DNA from: Clostridia bacterium
GTDB lineage: Bacteria; Bacillota; DULZ01
DNA: 13,347 nucleotides
Reading direction: 5' to 3'
Assembly: GCA_012520135.1 (NCBI GenBank)
Contig: JAAYOX010000090.1
Location: 1 to 13,347, forward strand
Shown in pieces: positions 6,936 to 13,347 of this stretch. Position 1 is the stretch's first letter. Every line of letters begins with the position of its first letter. Below the pieces are notes generated by a model. The model saw only the letters and a program-made list of their open reading frames with translations. It ran no database searches and was not told the DNA's origin. The position numbers were made by a program, and so were the translations under genes.

Positions 6936-8698
6936 TGCTCATGTTCTCCGGCATAAACTTGCTTGATTATAGGAACAATCTCTTCCATTCTATTGTCGCA
7001 GATGATGCCCAGGGATTTAACCTCACTGGTAACGTCAACTGCCAGCTGACTGCCATCGATATTTTCGTTAATCAGGCCTCCCATCATAACCACCACATCA
7101 TCCATACCGTTTTCCTGCAACAGGGAGGTAAGCTCTTTAGCGAAGCTCAAGGCAATGCCGTTATAGGTACTGATCATGACCACTTTGCTTTCGGTTTCCA
7201 GGAGGTTTTCGATGATTTCCTCAGCGGTAACGTAAGTACCCAAATCAAATACATGGGCCCCGGCGGTGTTACAAATGGATTTAAGCATTTCCTTCCCATA
7301 GTCATGAATATCGGTTGAGCCAATCACTACTTTTGTACCTTCCAGTTCCCGTTCAACATTGCCGACACCGGCAAACACTTTTTGATGCTTAGTTTGAAGT
7401 GTTTTAATGATATCGGTAGGCTTGACCGGTTCACGTCCCCGGATAGCGGTTTTTTCTTTCTTGCCTACCCCGAAGTTGCGTTCCAGTTGTTCGGCTCCGA
7501 TGGCTTTTAAAGCGGCAAATACTTCCCCGGGATGTTGGGTATCAACTCCCAAATCTTCCAGACCGCTCATCACCCGCTCAAAGAAGACACGACCGCAAGC
7601 CAGCAGTATGTCCCGTTCCGCTTCCACCTTGCTCCAATCAATGAAAGGCTCCAGGAATTTGGATTTTTCAATCATGACATCGACGCAGAGATGTCCTTCG
7701 ATAATCTCCTCCGGAGTGGGAATGCGACAAGCTTCACTTACCGGTACTGAGGCAACGGCATGTCCGGTAGGTTTATGGCGCTGGCAAATAGCATCGGCCA
7801 GGGAGAAATTGCACAAGGCCCCATAGTTCCTGGCAAAATCCAGGCCGTAGTCAATGGTGTTGCCAAAGGTCATGGTTCCGGGGGTTCCTTTTGTATTGGT
7901 CGCATCGCATACCATGTTGAATACTATTCGCGAGATAGGATCACTGAACAGGTTACCGTAGGAAAAGGTCATGGAGGCACCCAATAGTTCCTCTACCAGG
8001 TACCTTTCGATCATGGTCCAGCCGGCTAGATTGGCCAGGTCATGAAATTGGTTACCGTAACCGTCATCCAGGTTGGAGTGAACAATAGTTCCTTCAAATT
8101 TTCCCATTAGACCGAAAGCCAACAGGGAGTTGATCGTTCTTTCCCGTTCCAGTTCAATGCCGGGATATTCATAGGTGAAATAGTGAGAGACATTGCCAAT
8201 TGAGGTTACTCCTGCTTCCAGTGCCAGCCTTGCATTTTCCAAGGCGTTTGGGCAGCCGATCATATGGTCGCTCATATGTGGTTGGACGGGAGCAATCTGA
8301 CCGATAGCTTTCCACTCATCGGGATTTTTTAAAATTAAGCCGGTACCGGGCTGGAGCTTTGAACGATACTCTTCCGGAACCCCCATAATCCAATCACAGA
8401 TAAATCCCATCCGGGTAATATAGCTGCCCCGGCGTTCCAGCTCGTTGTAGATATACTCCACATTTTTAGCAGTCTCATCCCAGGAGTTCCAACCGATGTG
8501 AGAGTGTTTGGAAATGAATCCTTCCTTTATTGCTTTAAGCTTGAATTCCCCTTCTGACGTAACCCCATGTTTTTTGAAAAAGAGTGTCTCGCCAATAGTT
8601 GTTTGGGCAGCAATTTTATCAATTTGGCTGCGTATTTCCTTCATGTCGGGGAGATCTTTGAATTCAAACCGTTTGTTCATTGTGATTTGCATCGGCAC
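6932..8698 (-). CDS. Single-chain cobalamin mutase resembling glutamate mutase (E-like barrel fused to S-like B12 domain)
   Basis: Predicted adenosylcobalamin-dependent carbon-skeleton mutase of unknown substrate. In the 588 residues, about 1-430 form a barrel domain that distantly recalls glutamate mutase chain E; for example SYGN (246-249), then VPVSEACRIPTPEE (318-331) resembling TPHEAIGIPTKE. Residues about 454-570 are a B12 domain with DIHDYG at 463-468 (His465 axial ligand), STYNG at 510-514 and MMGG at 538-541, close to glutamate mutase chain S. Chains E and S are normally separate proteins. The arginine-rich glutamate-binding motif of chain E (RHGTPDSR) was not found, so the substrate may not be glutamate. 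No methylaspartase gene is nearby. The start is either GTG at 8698 (GGAG four bases upstream) or ATG at 8692 (ten bases); both give almost the same protein. The next gene is the GlmL-like partner. Confidence 0.8.
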   Translation of the reverse strand: MPMQITMNKRFEFKDLPDMKEIRSQIDKIAAQTTIGETLFFKKHGVTSEGEFKLKAIKEGFISKHSHIGWNSWDETAKNVEYIYNELERRGSYITRMGFICDWIMGVPEEYRSKLQPGTGLILKNPDEWKAIGQIAPVQPHMSDHMIGCPNALENARLALEAGVTSIGNVSHYFTYEYPGIELERERTINSLLAFGLMGKFEGTIVHSNLDDGYGNQFHDLANLAGWTMIERYLVEELLGASMTFSYGNLFSDPISRIVFNMVCDATNTKGTPGTMTFGNTIDYGLDFARNYGALCNFSLADAICQRHKPTGHAVASVPVSEACRIPTPEEIIEGHLCVDVMIEKSKFLEPFIDWSKVEAERDILLACGRVFFERVMSGLEDLGVDTQHPGEVFAALKAIGAEQLERNFGVGKKEKTAIRGREPVKPTDIIKTLQTKHQKVFAGVGNVERELEGTKVVIGSTDIHDYGKEMLKSICNTAGAHVFDLGTYVTAEEIIENLLETESKVVMISTYNGIALSFAKELTSLLQENGMDDVVVMMGGLINENIDGSQLAVDVTSEVKSLGIICDNRMEEIVPIIKQVYAGEHEQ

Positions 8699-8756
8699 AT
8701 TTCTCCTTTTAGGCTACTGTTTTCAAAACAAATATGTATTACATCAATACCTTCCG

Positions 8757-9212
8757 CTATTTGCAGACATCCACCCAGCTTCCCCCCGTAACGTCCGCCA
8801 GTTCATCAGGCGCTATTTTGACAGCGGAGCTGGGAGAACCGGCAGCGGGGTAAACATAATCAAATTCCTGCAGGGATACGTCCAGGTGGACTGCAATGTT
8901 CTCCAGAGCAAAGGGGCAAACACCTCCTACAGGATAGCCGGTAGCCTCCAAAACTTCCTCCGGACTTAACATCCTAGCCTTTTGCTTGAAACAGTCCTTG
9001 AATTTCCGGTTGTCAATCCGGGCATCACCTTTAGCTACCACCACAATCACTTCTTCCTTTAAACGAAAAGCCATGGTTTTAGCGATCCGGGCCGGCTCTA
9101 CTCCTACAGCGGCGGCGGCTAATTCCACCGTGGCCGTACTGGTTTCAAATTCAAGGATTTGATAATTAAGACCCTTGTCCTGAAAGTACTGTCTCACCCT
9201 GTCGACGCTCAT
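8757..9212 (-). CDS. YbaK/ProX-family aminoacyl-tRNA deacylase-like protein
   Basis: Member of the YbaK/ProX editing-domain family, freestanding proteins that hydrolyse mischarged tRNA (for example Cys-tRNA-Pro or Ala-tRNA-Pro). The 151 residues are one complete domain. Lys45 in the ARIAKTMAF stretch fits the conserved catalytic lysine. GYPVGGVCPF (92-101) is the family substrate-pocket loop, and AGSPSSAVKIAPDEL (124-138) is the C-terminal signature. AGGAGG lies seven bases before the ATG. It stands 58 bases upstream of the mutase gene on the same strand with no terminator between, so it is probably the first gene of the mutase operon. The mischarged amino acid it removes is not predictable; a link to the mutase product is only a hypothesis. 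Confidence 0.85.
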   Translation of the reverse strand: MSVDRVRQYFQDKGLNYQILEFETSTATVELAAAAVGVEPARIAKTMAFRLKEEVIVVVAKGDARIDNRKFKDCFKQKARMLSPEEVLEATGYPVGGVCPFALENIAVHLDVSLQEFDYVYPAAGSPSSAVKIAPDELADVTGGSWVDVCK

Positions 9213-9270
9213 TAGATTACCTCCTGAAAAAATTGTAAAACCCTTTTTATCTACATACAGCCTGAAAAAG

Positions 9271-9330
9271 CCGGGGATAGTAAATTTAGTTTAAGTTTTA
9301 TCTATTTTAGCATAAAAAGGACAACCCCGG
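9271..9330. repeat. Spaced inverted repeat in the divergent intergenic region
   Basis: CCGGGG (9271-9276) and CCCCGG (9325-9330) are exact inverted copies that flank 48 AT-rich bases between the divergent ybaK-like and opuA-like units. The enclosed segment is where promoters for either side would be expected, but only weak boxes are visible. The repeat could be an operator pair or the base of a long hairpin. Confidence 0.35.
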
Positions 9331-9360
9331 TAGTTATCAACAGCATATGAGAGGATATGG

Positions 9361-9443
9361 AAGGATGTTTGAGGCTCCCCTTGTTCATCCTTGGTCATCC
9401 TTTCTCAGCCCAGGAGAGGATGCCACAATTAGCCTCATCCTCT
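9361..9443 (+). promoter_or_regulatory. Structured leader with repeated GGATG/CATCC elements upstream of the osmolyte transporter
   Basis: The leader can form AAGGATG (9361-9367) with CATCCTT (9386-9392), and a stronger eight-pair hairpin AGAGGATG (9415-9422) with CATCCTCT (9436-9443) around a 13-base loop. A third CATCC at 9396-9400 can compete for either GGATG. Such alternative pairing is what an RNA switch or attenuator would show, but no known riboswitch class was recognised. The stretch could instead be coding if the transporter gene starts at the ATG at 9357, which has a poorly spaced ribosome binding site. Confidence 0.4.
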
Positions 9444-9512
9444 TTGCCCCTCGGACAAACAAGTGATATCATGGAAAAGAATGTTATTCATAGAAAGGGG
9501 GACAGAATTGAT

Positions 9513-10706
9513 TTGGGAACAGATCAGATTGTCATAGAGAATCTTGATAAAGTGTTTGGACCTGAACCAAGTAAGGTGTTCCCACTGCTAAAGGAAGGTT
9601 TTAGTAAAGATGAGATTCTGAAGAAAACCGGACATACCGTCGCCATTAACAACGCTTCCCTTACCATCGAACAAGGCGAAATATTCGTAATCATGGGTTT
9701 GTCCGGTAGCGGCAAATCAACGTTGGTTAGGTGTGTCAATCGTCTGGTGGAGCCTACCCGGGGAAAGCTGCTCATCGATGGAGAAGATGTGCTGAAGATG
9801 AACGCCAGGGAACTTAGGGAGCTCAGAAGAAAGAAAATCGGTATGGTTTTTCAGCGTTTCGGCCTTTTGCCTCACCGGACAGTCATTGGTAACGTAGAGT
9901 ACGGTTTGGAAATACAGGGGATGCCAAGTGAAGAGCGAAGAAACAAAGCCCAATCTGCTTTAGATAATGTAGGTCTTGGTAGCTGGGCCCAAAGTTATCC
10001 GGAGAATTTAAGCGGCGGTATGCAGCAACGGGTAGGTCTAGCCAGAGCTTTAGCTAATGATCCCGATATTTTGTTAATGGATGAAGCTTTTAGCGCCTTG
10101 GATCCCTTAATCCGGAAAGAGATGCAGGACGAGTTGTTGGAGCTGCACTCTCGGTTACATAAGACTATTTTGTTTATTACTCACGATTTGGATGAAGCTT
10201 TAAAGCTGGGTAACCGGATTGCGGTGATGAAAGACGGTGCTATAGTTCAGATTGGTACACCGGAAGAAATCTTGACTCACCCGGCTAATGATTATGTAGC
10301 GGATTTTGTTCAGGATGTAGACCGGGGTAAAGTACTTACAGCCGGTAGCATTATGATTAAGCCGGAAGTTGTCACTTCCAAAGACGGCCCCCGGGTAGCC
10401 TTGCGCAAGATGAAAGAAACCGGTCTCTCCAGTGTCTTTGTAGTAGGAACCGGCAGAACATTGGTAGGAATAGTTACCGCTGATGCCGTCCTTACCGGTG
10501 ATAATTTGGAGGCGAAAGACTTGTCATCAGTTCTTGTCACCGATGTGCCTACTACTTCACCGGATACGCCGGTGAACGAATTATTTCCCATTGCTGCAGA
10601 AACTAAAATTCCCATTTCCGTTATTGATGATAACAGAAAGCTGTTGGGGATTATCCCCAGAGTATCCATTTTGGCGGCTATCTCCAAAAAGGAGGTCACC
10701 CCATGA
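9513..10706 (+). CDS. opuAA: Glycine betaine/proline ABC importer, ATP-binding subunit (OpuAA/ProV-like)
   Basis: ATPase that energises uptake of a quaternary ammonium osmolyte at the membrane. From the TTG start the protein is 397 residues, the usual ProV/OpuAA length. It begins with the family signature VFGPEP followed by the QAT-specific insert. Walker A is GLSGSGKST (62-70 from TTG), the ABC signature is LSGGMQQR (166-173), Walker B is ILLMDEAFSALDP (186-198) and the H-loop is ITHD (222-225). Two CBS modules fill about 275-390; in OpuA these sense ionic strength or c-di-AMP. The TTG at 9513 was chosen because AAAGGGGG lies 11 bases upstream, the same type of site used by the gene at 2698. 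Alternatives are ATG 9471 (no ribosome site) and ATG 9357 (site only two bases away). Its stop overlaps the permease start. Confidence 0.88.
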   Translation: MGTDQIVIENLDKVFGPEPSKVFPLLKEGFSKDEILKKTGHTVAINNASLTIEQGEIFVIMGLSGSGKSTLVRCVNRLVEPTRGKLLIDGEDVLKMNARELRELRRKKIGMVFQRFGLLPHRTVIGNVEYGLEIQGMPSEERRNKAQSALDNVGLGSWAQSYPENLSGGMQQRVGLARALANDPDILLMDEAFSALDPLIRKEMQDELLELHSRLHKTILFITHDLDEALKLGNRIAVMKDGAIVQIGTPEEILTHPANDYVADFVQDVDRGKVLTAGSIMIKPEVVTSKDGPRVALRKMKETGLSSVFVVGTGRTLVGIVTADAVLTGDNLEAKDLSSVLVTDVPTTSPDTPVNELFPIAAETKIPISVIDDNRKLLGIIPRVSILAAISKKEVTP

Positions 10707-11527
10707 GTTTACCTATCGGCTATTACTTTAAAGCATTGATTAGCTGGATGGATGACGTTTTTTCACCTTTGTGGGATTTCCTTTCCGAAGCTATTTATTG
10801 GATGGTTACTTCCTTGGAAGGGATATTCGGTATAGTACCGCCCATGGTGCTCATCGTAATATTTGCTTTGATTGCCTGGAGGGTGGCAGGGAATAAGGTG
10901 GCGGTTTTTACTATTATTGCCTTTTTGCTGATCCTAGGGATGGATTTATGGCGGCCTACCATGCAAACCCTGTCTTTAGTCATTGTGTCTACCGTTATTG
11001 CTTTAGGAATTGGTATTCCTTTGGGAATTTGGGCTTCCCGCAATGAACGTTTGAATATGGTTTTAAGGCCGCTCCTGGATTTTATGCAGACATTGCCGGC
11101 ATTCGTTTATTTAATTCCGGCAATCACCTTTTTTACCATCGGCAGGGTACCCGGGGTCATTTCCACCGTGATTTTTGCCATGCCTCCTGCTATCAGGCTT
11201 ACCAATCTAGGGATCCGGCAGGTGGCGGAGGATGTAGTAGAAGCGGCTATAGCATTCGGCTCTACGCCGAACCAATTGTTATTTAAAGTACAACTTCCCC
11301 TGGCACTACCCACCATTATGGCCGGGGTTAACCAGAGCATTATGTTGGCTTTGTCTATGGTAGTGATTGCTTCCATGGTAGGAGCTCCCGGTTTGGGAGA
11401 AGGAGTTTTGACGGGTATTACCCAGTATAAGTTGGATGTGGGTTTCGAAGCCGGTTTAGCGGTAGTTTTGTTGGCGATGTTTTTAGACCGGGTTACCGAA
11501 GCATTAGGGAAAAGGAAAAATAATTAG
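10703..11527 (+). CDS. opuAB: Glycine betaine/proline ABC importer, permease subunit (OpuAB/ProW-like)
   Basis: Integral membrane permease of the osmolyte importer. The 274 residues contain hydrophobic helices at about 44-59, 66-80, 88-110, 130-160, 207-227 and 245-262. The cytoplasmic EAA loop that docks on the ATPase is clear at 180-203 (EAAIAFGSTP... ending LPLALP). A GAPGLGEGVL stretch at 227-236 is typical of ProW/OpuAB. The ATG overlaps the ATPase stop codon (ATGA) and has GGAGG seven bases upstream, so translation of the two is coupled. The binding protein gene follows after 12 bases. The N-terminal segment about 1-40 has an aromatic amphipathic character. Confidence 0.92.
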   Translation: MSLPIGYYFKALISWMDDVFSPLWDFLSEAIYWMVTSLEGIFGIVPPMVLIVIFALIAWRVAGNKVAVFTIIAFLLILGMDLWRPTMQTLSLVIVSTVIALGIGIPLGIWASRNERLNMVLRPLLDFMQTLPAFVYLIPAITFFTIGRVPGVISTVIFAMPPAIRLTNLGIRQVAEDVVEAAIAFGSTPNQLLFKVQLPLALPTIMAGVNQSIMLALSMVVIASMVGAPGLGEGVLTGITQYKLDVGFEAGLAVVLLAMFLDRVTEALGKRKNN

Positions 11528-11539
11528 GAGGGTGATGTA

Positions 11540-12421
11540 GTGCAATTATTTAGAAAAACCATAGTGCTGTTGCTGGTTATCGGTTTAATGGCAGGGTTGG
11601 TTGGTTGTAAGGGTGGTAGCGGAGAAACCGGAGAAGGAGGCGAGGTAAAAGGTAACATTCATTTCGGTTATGTGAATTGGGATGAGGGTATTGCCATGAC
11701 TCACCTGCTTCAAGCCATCATTGAGGACAAGCTCGGCTATACAGTAGAAACCACCCAAGCCGATGTAGGACCCGTATTTCAGGGGGTGGCCAAAGGTGAT
11801 TTTGATGCCTTTGTGGATACCTGGTTACCGGTTACCCATGAGGCTTATCTGGAACAGTTTGGCGACCAGTTTGAGTTATATGAAAAACCCGTTTATGAAG
11901 GGGCAAGAATTGGCTTAGTGGTTCCTACTTATGTGGAAATTGATTCTATTGAGGAATTGAATTCAGTCAAAGACAGATTTAATGGCCAAATTATAGGTAT
12001 TGACGCCGGTGCCGGTATCATGAGGACTACAGATACTGCTATTCAGGAATACGGTTTGGAATTGGAACTGGTTAAGAGCAGCGGTCCCGCCATGACGGCC
12101 AGCCTGGCCGGTGCTATTGATGATAACGAATGGGTTGTGGTCACCGGCTGGTCACCTCACTGGAAATTTGCCCGTTGGGATTTGAAGTATTTGGAAGATC
12201 CTAAAGGAATTTACGGTGCTGAAGAGCAAATCTATGCTATTGCTCGTAAAGGTCTTGAGGAAGATGCCCCTGATGTGGCAAAATTGCTGAAGAATTTTAA
12301 GATGGATGATATTCAGCTTGGTACTTTGGAGGACTATATTAATGAAGGAATGGCTCCTATTGATGCCGGGCGCAAATGGATGGAAGAGAATCCGGACGTA
12401 GTGAATAGCTGGCTACAATAA
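11540..12421 (+). CDS. opuAC: Glycine betaine-type substrate-binding lipoprotein (OpuAC-like)
   Basis: Extracellular ligand-binding lipoprotein of the importer. The 293 residues start with a lipoprotein signal: Arg5-Lys6, a hydrophobic core at 8-20, and the lipobox LVGC with Cys23 as the lipid anchor, followed by a Gly/Glu-rich linker to about 36. The type II binding domain then fills 37-293. Likely cation-pi cage tryptophans are Trp47 (YVNWDEG), Trp95 (DTWLP) and Trp204 in GWSPHWKF; the GW.PHW motif marks binders of betaines and related quaternary amines. The start is GTG, with AGGAGG eight bases upstream. A strong terminator follows. Whether the ligand is glycine betaine, proline betaine, carnitine or choline cannot be decided here. 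Confidence 0.92.
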   Translation: MQLFRKTIVLLLVIGLMAGLVGCKGGSGETGEGGEVKGNIHFGYVNWDEGIAMTHLLQAIIEDKLGYTVETTQADVGPVFQGVAKGDFDAFVDTWLPVTHEAYLEQFGDQFELYEKPVYEGARIGLVVPTYVEIDSIEELNSVKDRFNGQIIGIDAGAGIMRTTDTAIQEYGLELELVKSSGPAMTASLAGAIDDNEWVVVTGWSPHWKFARWDLKYLEDPKGIYGAEEQIYAIARKGLEEDAPDVAKLLKNFKMDDIQLGTLEDYINEGMAPIDAGRKWMEENPDVVNSWLQ

Positions 12422-12442
12422 CTAATCGTTCCAACTAAACTA

Positions 12443-12466
12443 AAGGTGGTGCTCCCGCACCACCTT
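12443..12466. terminator. Bidirectional terminator between convergent transporter genes
   Basis: AAGGTGGTGC and GCACCACCTT form a perfect ten-pair stem with a TCCC loop, 21 bases after the lipoprotein stop and 9 bases beyond the end of the minus-strand permease. The flanks are T-rich on both strands but lack a pure T run. It probably ends both transcripts. Confidence 0.8.
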
Positions 12467-12475
12467 GATTATTAT

Positions 12476-13198
12476 CTATAGGTTTATTCTTCTGTCCAGC
12501 AAGTAAGAGGTACTGAGGAATAAGACGATCATAACAGCACCTGTAGTCAACCAGTCTGCACCGGAAAAGATTACATCAGACATTTGAATGGGTAATTCTT
12601 CAAAAGATGACACTGGCTGCTGGGTAACTATGTCGATGACCTTGGTGATAGCCAGAAAACAGCCAAAAGCAATTAGCTTTCCATGTTTAAATGAAGCAAA
12701 GAGAGTTTTGGATAAGGTCATGGACAAATAAACGGTTAATAGGAATGAGATATAGACGGCTAAGAGTAGTAAAATTAGTTGTACCAAAGTTAGCCACTCT
12801 TCGAGGACAAAACTAAAGTTAACCGGATGCGGTCCGGTCTTGGCTAGATACAGAACATCCAAGTAAATAGTTATACTGATAATGGCAATAACTGCGATAC
12901 ATTCAAAAATAACTGCTATTAACTTTCCGCCCAAAAATCGGTATCCCCGTATTGGTAAGGAAAATTCCAGGTAACCTTCGTCACTAAACAGACTCCGGTA
13001 TAATCTGCCCACATGGTCAATGAACAAAACAACGGACAGAGCAAAACATAAACTGATTAGGATGACAGTCAAGGTAGTGGGATCGGCTTGCTGCGTTACA
13101 TTGCTAACAAGATTCACATTAGCAGCTATATAGATAACGATGCCTGCCAGGAAAAACTTCCACCGTCTCAGCCATTCATATTTAATCAAGTTAAGCAT
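12476..13198 (-). CDS. ABC-2-type transporter permease, function unknown
   Basis: A 240-residue membrane protein with about six hydrophobic helices (roughly 14-28, 42-61, 89-112, 131-160, 169-187, 217-235) and a positively charged start (KYEWLRRWKFF). This is the pattern of ABC-2 permeases from small exporter systems. LPIRGYRFLGGKL at about 80-92 resembles the conserved LPISR...GK coupling segment of this group, which includes bacteriocin, antibiotic and lipid exporters. The ATG at 13198 was preferred over longer in-frame starts because AAGGAGG lies nine bases upstream and the start overlaps the ATPase stop (ATGCTTAA), the usual coupling in these pairs. The substrate is not predictable. Confidence 0.8.
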   Translation of the reverse strand: MLNLIKYEWLRRWKFFLAGIVIYIAANVNLVSNVTQQADPTTLTVILISLCFALSVVLFIDHVGRLYRSLFSDEGYLEFSLPIRGYRFLGGKLIAVIFECIAVIAIISITIYLDVLYLAKTGPHPVNFSFVLEEWLTLVQLILLLLAVYISFLLTVYLSMTLSKTLFASFKHGKLIAFGCFLAITKVIDIVTQQPVSSFEELPIQMSDVIFSGADWLTTGAVMIVLFLSTSYLLDRRINL

Positions 13199-13346
13199 TC
13201 CCATACACCTCCTTATACAGTTCCTCAACGGACATTTGTCTGGTTTGCCGCAAATCATCTACATTACCCATTAGGGCGACCTGACCTTCATTCAAAAAGA
13301 TTACTTCGTCCATGATGCTTTCGATTTCTTTGATAATGTGAGTGGC
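13191..13346 (-). CDS. ABC transporter ATP-binding protein, C-terminal end (partial)
   Basis: The last 51 codons of an ATPase that enters from the right edge; the rest lies outside the window. It begins THIIKEIESIMDEVIFLNEG, where TH is the end of the H-loop switch and the IMDEVIFLNEGQV stretch is the typical strand after it. It ends EELYKEVYGNA and overlaps the permease start by eight bases. It is the partner of the ABC-2 permease. No Walker motif is visible because the gene is cut off. Confidence 0.85.
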   Translation of the reverse strand, partial: ATHIIKEIESIMDEVIFLNEGQVALMGNVDDLRQTRQMSVEELYKEVYGNA

Positions 13347-13347
13347 A

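Noticed and set aside
6761..7318. 185-codon plus-strand open frame opposite the mutase and GlmL-like genes
   Set aside because: It lies wholly antisense to two well-supported genes, lacks a convincing ribosome site and has no recognisable domain. It is a composition shadow.
9357..9512. N-terminal extension of the osmolyte ATPase from ATG 9357
   Set aside because: The extension has no similarity to ProV/OpuAA, its ribosome site is only two bases from the ATG, and it consists of hairpin-forming repeats. The TTG at 9513 gives the normal family length.
13199..13258. Longer N-terminus for the ABC-2 permease starting at 13258
   Set aside because: The extra 20 codons overlap the ATPase coding end in another frame. 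The internal ATG at 13198 has the well-placed ribosome site and the usual overlapping stop/start.

Overview
The window looks like a chromosomal segment of a low-to-mid-GC, strictly anaerobic Gram-positive bacterium of the Clostridia, probably Peptococcaceae-like. The reasons are strong AGGAGG-type ribosome binding sites, a T-box leader, an OpuA-type osmolyte importer with a lipoprotein binding protein, and several corrinoid (B12) enzymes that feed one-carbon and amino-acid metabolism. No database search was possible, so the taxonomy is inference.

Left part (376-3507, + strand): a corrinoid methyltransferase cassette of three genes. In order they are a small corrinoid-binding protein, a substrate:corrinoid methyltransferase of the monomethylamine methyltransferase (MtmB) family, and a pterin-binding methyltransferase of the MtgA/MtvA type that would pass the methyl group to tetrahydrofolate. 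The MtmB homologue is one uninterrupted frame and has threonine where archaeal MtmB has pyrrolysine. It is therefore a pyrrolysine-free member of a family best known for pyrrolysine, with an unknown substrate.

Middle part (3580-9212, - strand): two transcription units read leftwards. The upstream one encodes a YbaK-type aminoacyl-tRNA editing protein, a single-chain cobalamin mutase resembling glutamate mutase (E-like barrel fused to an S-like B12 domain), and its GlmL/MutL-type ATPase partner. The downstream one has a consensus sigma-A promoter and a complete T-box leader, with a probable UAC (Tyr) specifier and a T-box-plus-terminator switch. It drives a tyrosine phenol-lyase/tryptophanase-family PLP enzyme that lacks one phenol-contacting arginine. 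The cluster combines an amino-acid mutase, a beta-eliminating lyase, a tRNA proofreading factor and a tRNA-sensing leader, and I do not recognise it as a described pathway.

Right part (9513-12421, + strand): a three-gene OpuA/ProVWX-type ABC importer for quaternary ammonium compounds (ATPase, permease, lipoprotein), preceded by an unusual leader of repeated GGATG/CATCC elements. It could supply N-methylated substrates to the methyltransferase cassette, but the genes are not contiguous. After a bidirectional terminator, the right edge (12476-13346, - strand) holds an ABC-2-type permease and the C-terminal end of its ATPase, cut by the window boundary.

No tRNA, rRNA, CRISPR array, transposase or phage gene was seen.
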